Of a stretch of DNA of 62,584 nt, positions 61,827-62,584 are shown one piece after another. This DNA is from an uncultured Lachnospiraceae bacterium. Lineage in GTDB: Bacteria; Bacillota; Clostridia; Lachnospirales; Lachnospiraceae. The position numbers and the translations under genes are program-made. Position 1 is the first letter of the stretch, and every line of letters starts with the position of its first letter. The notes under the pieces were generated by a model that saw nothing but the letters and a program-made list of their open reading frames with translations, was not told the origin of the DNA and searched no databases. The stretch lies in contig CANOFO010000004.1 of assembly GCA_947565305.1 (NCBI GenBank), positions 1 to 62,584 of the forward strand. The letters run 5' to 3'.

Positions 61827-62270
61827 TTATTTATTATGTTTCCCAAGTCTCTTCATCGCATGGACAGCCACTGCCACTTTATGACGGACGGGGCGCATCC
61901 GTAACCAAACAGCAGCATATGCACGATACGGAATGCTGTCGGCTGAAATATGCTTTCCCTTGCGGATAAAAGCCACCAATTTGCCGCGTATCTGGTCCTG
62001 CCGCAGCGGTCCTTCTATCTCAGTCTGGTTATCCCCTACCATATAAACGCCATCCTGCCGGACTTTCCAAATCCGATGAAGCACTAATATGCTGCCAGGT
62101 CGCCGATAAAGCACGACATCACCGCGCCTGGGCATATAGTCTTCCAGCGGCGCAAGAATCACGCTGTCCCTGTCAGGCACAAGCAGCGGGTACATGCTGT
62201 AGCCGTTAATCACTGTCTGGACCGTATGCCCATCCTTCAATAATTGCTCAATATCTGCTCTCGTTTCCAT
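61827..62270 (-). CDS. S24/S26-family serine peptidase
   Basis: A 147-residue peptidase with the signal-peptidase core: nucleophile Ser25 in INGYSMYPLL, strand RRGDVVLYRR and a His (H65 in VLHRIW) where classical signal peptidases have Lys. No clear membrane helix, so it may work in the cytoplasm or at the membrane surface. It is the first gene of the array and may cut a leader. ATG 62270 follows GGAAAAG; the frame extends to a TTG at 62282. Confidence 0.82.
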   Translation of the reverse strand: METRADIEQLLKDGHTVQTVINGYSMYPLLVPDRDSVILAPLEDYMPRRGDVVLYRRPGSILVLHRIWKVRQDGVYMVGDNQTEIEGPLRQDQIRGKLVAFIRKGKHISADSIPYRAYAAVWLRMRPVRHKVAVAVHAMKRLGKHNK

Positions 62271-62321
62271 TTTCTTTTCCAAAAAAACTGAAAAATTTCT
62301 TCTTCCCCAAAATATATTTTT

Positions 62322-62327
62322 ATTATA
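62322..62327 (-). promoter_or_regulatory. -10 box of the exopolysaccharide array
   Basis: TATAAT on the minus strand with an extended TGA, about 52 bases upstream of the peptidase ATG. The -35 region is poor. Confidence 0.4.
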
Positions 62328-62369
62328 TCACTTTTTATATGGAAATGCTATAATATTAATATATTCTAC

Positions 62370-62584
62370 CAGTTCAGCCAGCCGAAATGAATCGGGGAAA
62401 ATCGTGTTCTACACGAATTTTACACGATTCGCTTCGGCTGAGGGAACGCTTTCTTATGAGCAAAGTTAGTTGCGAAGCAATGGGAAAACGCCGTAGGCGT
62501 CTTTGCGAATGGCGTGGGCTGAACTGACTGCCAGCCGAAATGAATCGGGGAAAATCGTGTTCTACACGAATTTTACACGATTCG
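62370..62584. repeat. Large palindromic element, CAGTTCAGCC family
   Basis: CAGTTCAGCC (62370-62379) and GGCTGAACTG (62517-62526) bound a 157-base element. It contains a long imperfect hairpin (62379-62441) and an inner ATCGTGT/ACACGAT pair. A 55-base stretch (62377-62431) is repeated exactly at 62530-62584, right after the outer arm, running to the window edge, so copies are probably tandem. No coding frame. The shortened relative at 1984 has the same arms. It fills the 314 bases upstream of the array. Confidence 0.8.

Overview
The window reads as a chromosome segment of an anaerobic Gram-positive gut-type bacterium of the Clostridia, most likely Lachnospiraceae (inference). The grounds are the gene order sua5 - LMW-phosphatase - upp - dCMP deaminase - atpZ/I - atpB, which echoes the Bacillus subtilis ywl-upp-atp neighbourhood; strong AGGAGG ribosome sites; a mecA-like adaptor; gdpP-rplI-dnaB; a 56-residue 2[4Fe-4S] ferredoxin; VanZ and DUF1858 proteins; and no outer-membrane components. 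No rRNA, tRNA or CRISPR was found.

Layout. 1-6.3 kb (minus strand): tandem repeats at the edge, the start of the F-type ATP synthase operon (subunit a, I, Z), dCMP deaminase, uracil phosphoribosyltransferase, a divergent LMW phosphatase, threonylcarbamoyl-AMP synthase, a CwlD-type amidase and a small membrane protein. 6.5-8.8 kb: an ECF-type sigma factor with a probable membrane anti-sigma partner and a hypothetical. 8.8-10.6 kb (plus): radical-SAM 'mobile pair B' protein overlapping mutM. 10.6-13.8 kb (minus): an AT-rich three-gene unit, DUF262 nuclease-like protein, DUF3696-type AAA ATPase and an unknown protein, a candidate defence module. 14-20.6 kb: a DUF134-NifX fusion, an SGNH/MBOAT acyl-transfer pair, and an ABC exporter with LytTR and DUF3021 regulators. 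20.7-21.2 kb: HicB-HicA toxin-antitoxin. 21.2-28.8 kb: a sugar-type ABC importer with a beta-propeller-like solute-binding lipoprotein, an HlyD-like adaptor, and a divergent two-component system. 28.8-38.5 kb: GH18 wall hydrolase, MecA, DUF1858 protein, ferredoxin, VanZ, MerR regulator, dnaB, rplI, gdpP.

38.9-62.3 kb is the most interesting part. A long minus-strand array (62.3 to 41.3 kb) encodes an S24/S26 peptidase, a PqqD/RRE protein, a PelD-like protein with an extra N-terminal SDR domain, a PelE-like protein, a large polytopic GT-C-like protein, a PelA-like DUF2194 protein, PelF, PelG, DUF2304, GT4, GT2, two DUF4832 proteins (one on the plus strand), a Stealth phosphotransferase, a Wzx-like flippase and an NTP_transf_5 nucleotidyltransferase. 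It meets, tail to tail, a plus-strand pair: a 149-aa protein with a leader-like N terminus (YEKP...EGVYAASG) and an ABC exporter. I read this as a Gram-positive Pel-like exopolysaccharide locus bracketed by a RiPP-like precursor/RRE/peptidase/nucleotidyltransferase/exporter set: polymer assembly by PelF/PelG and accessory transferases, control through a PelD RxxD c-di-GMP site, and possibly a small secreted surface protein processed by the flanking enzymes. The link between the two halves is inferred from position and family knowledge only.

Several dispersed palindromic repeats occur: CAGTTCAGCC-bounded elements at 1984 and 62370, a GGGAAACGC hairpin family at 6428 and 39437, and an 88-bp-period repeat at the left edge.
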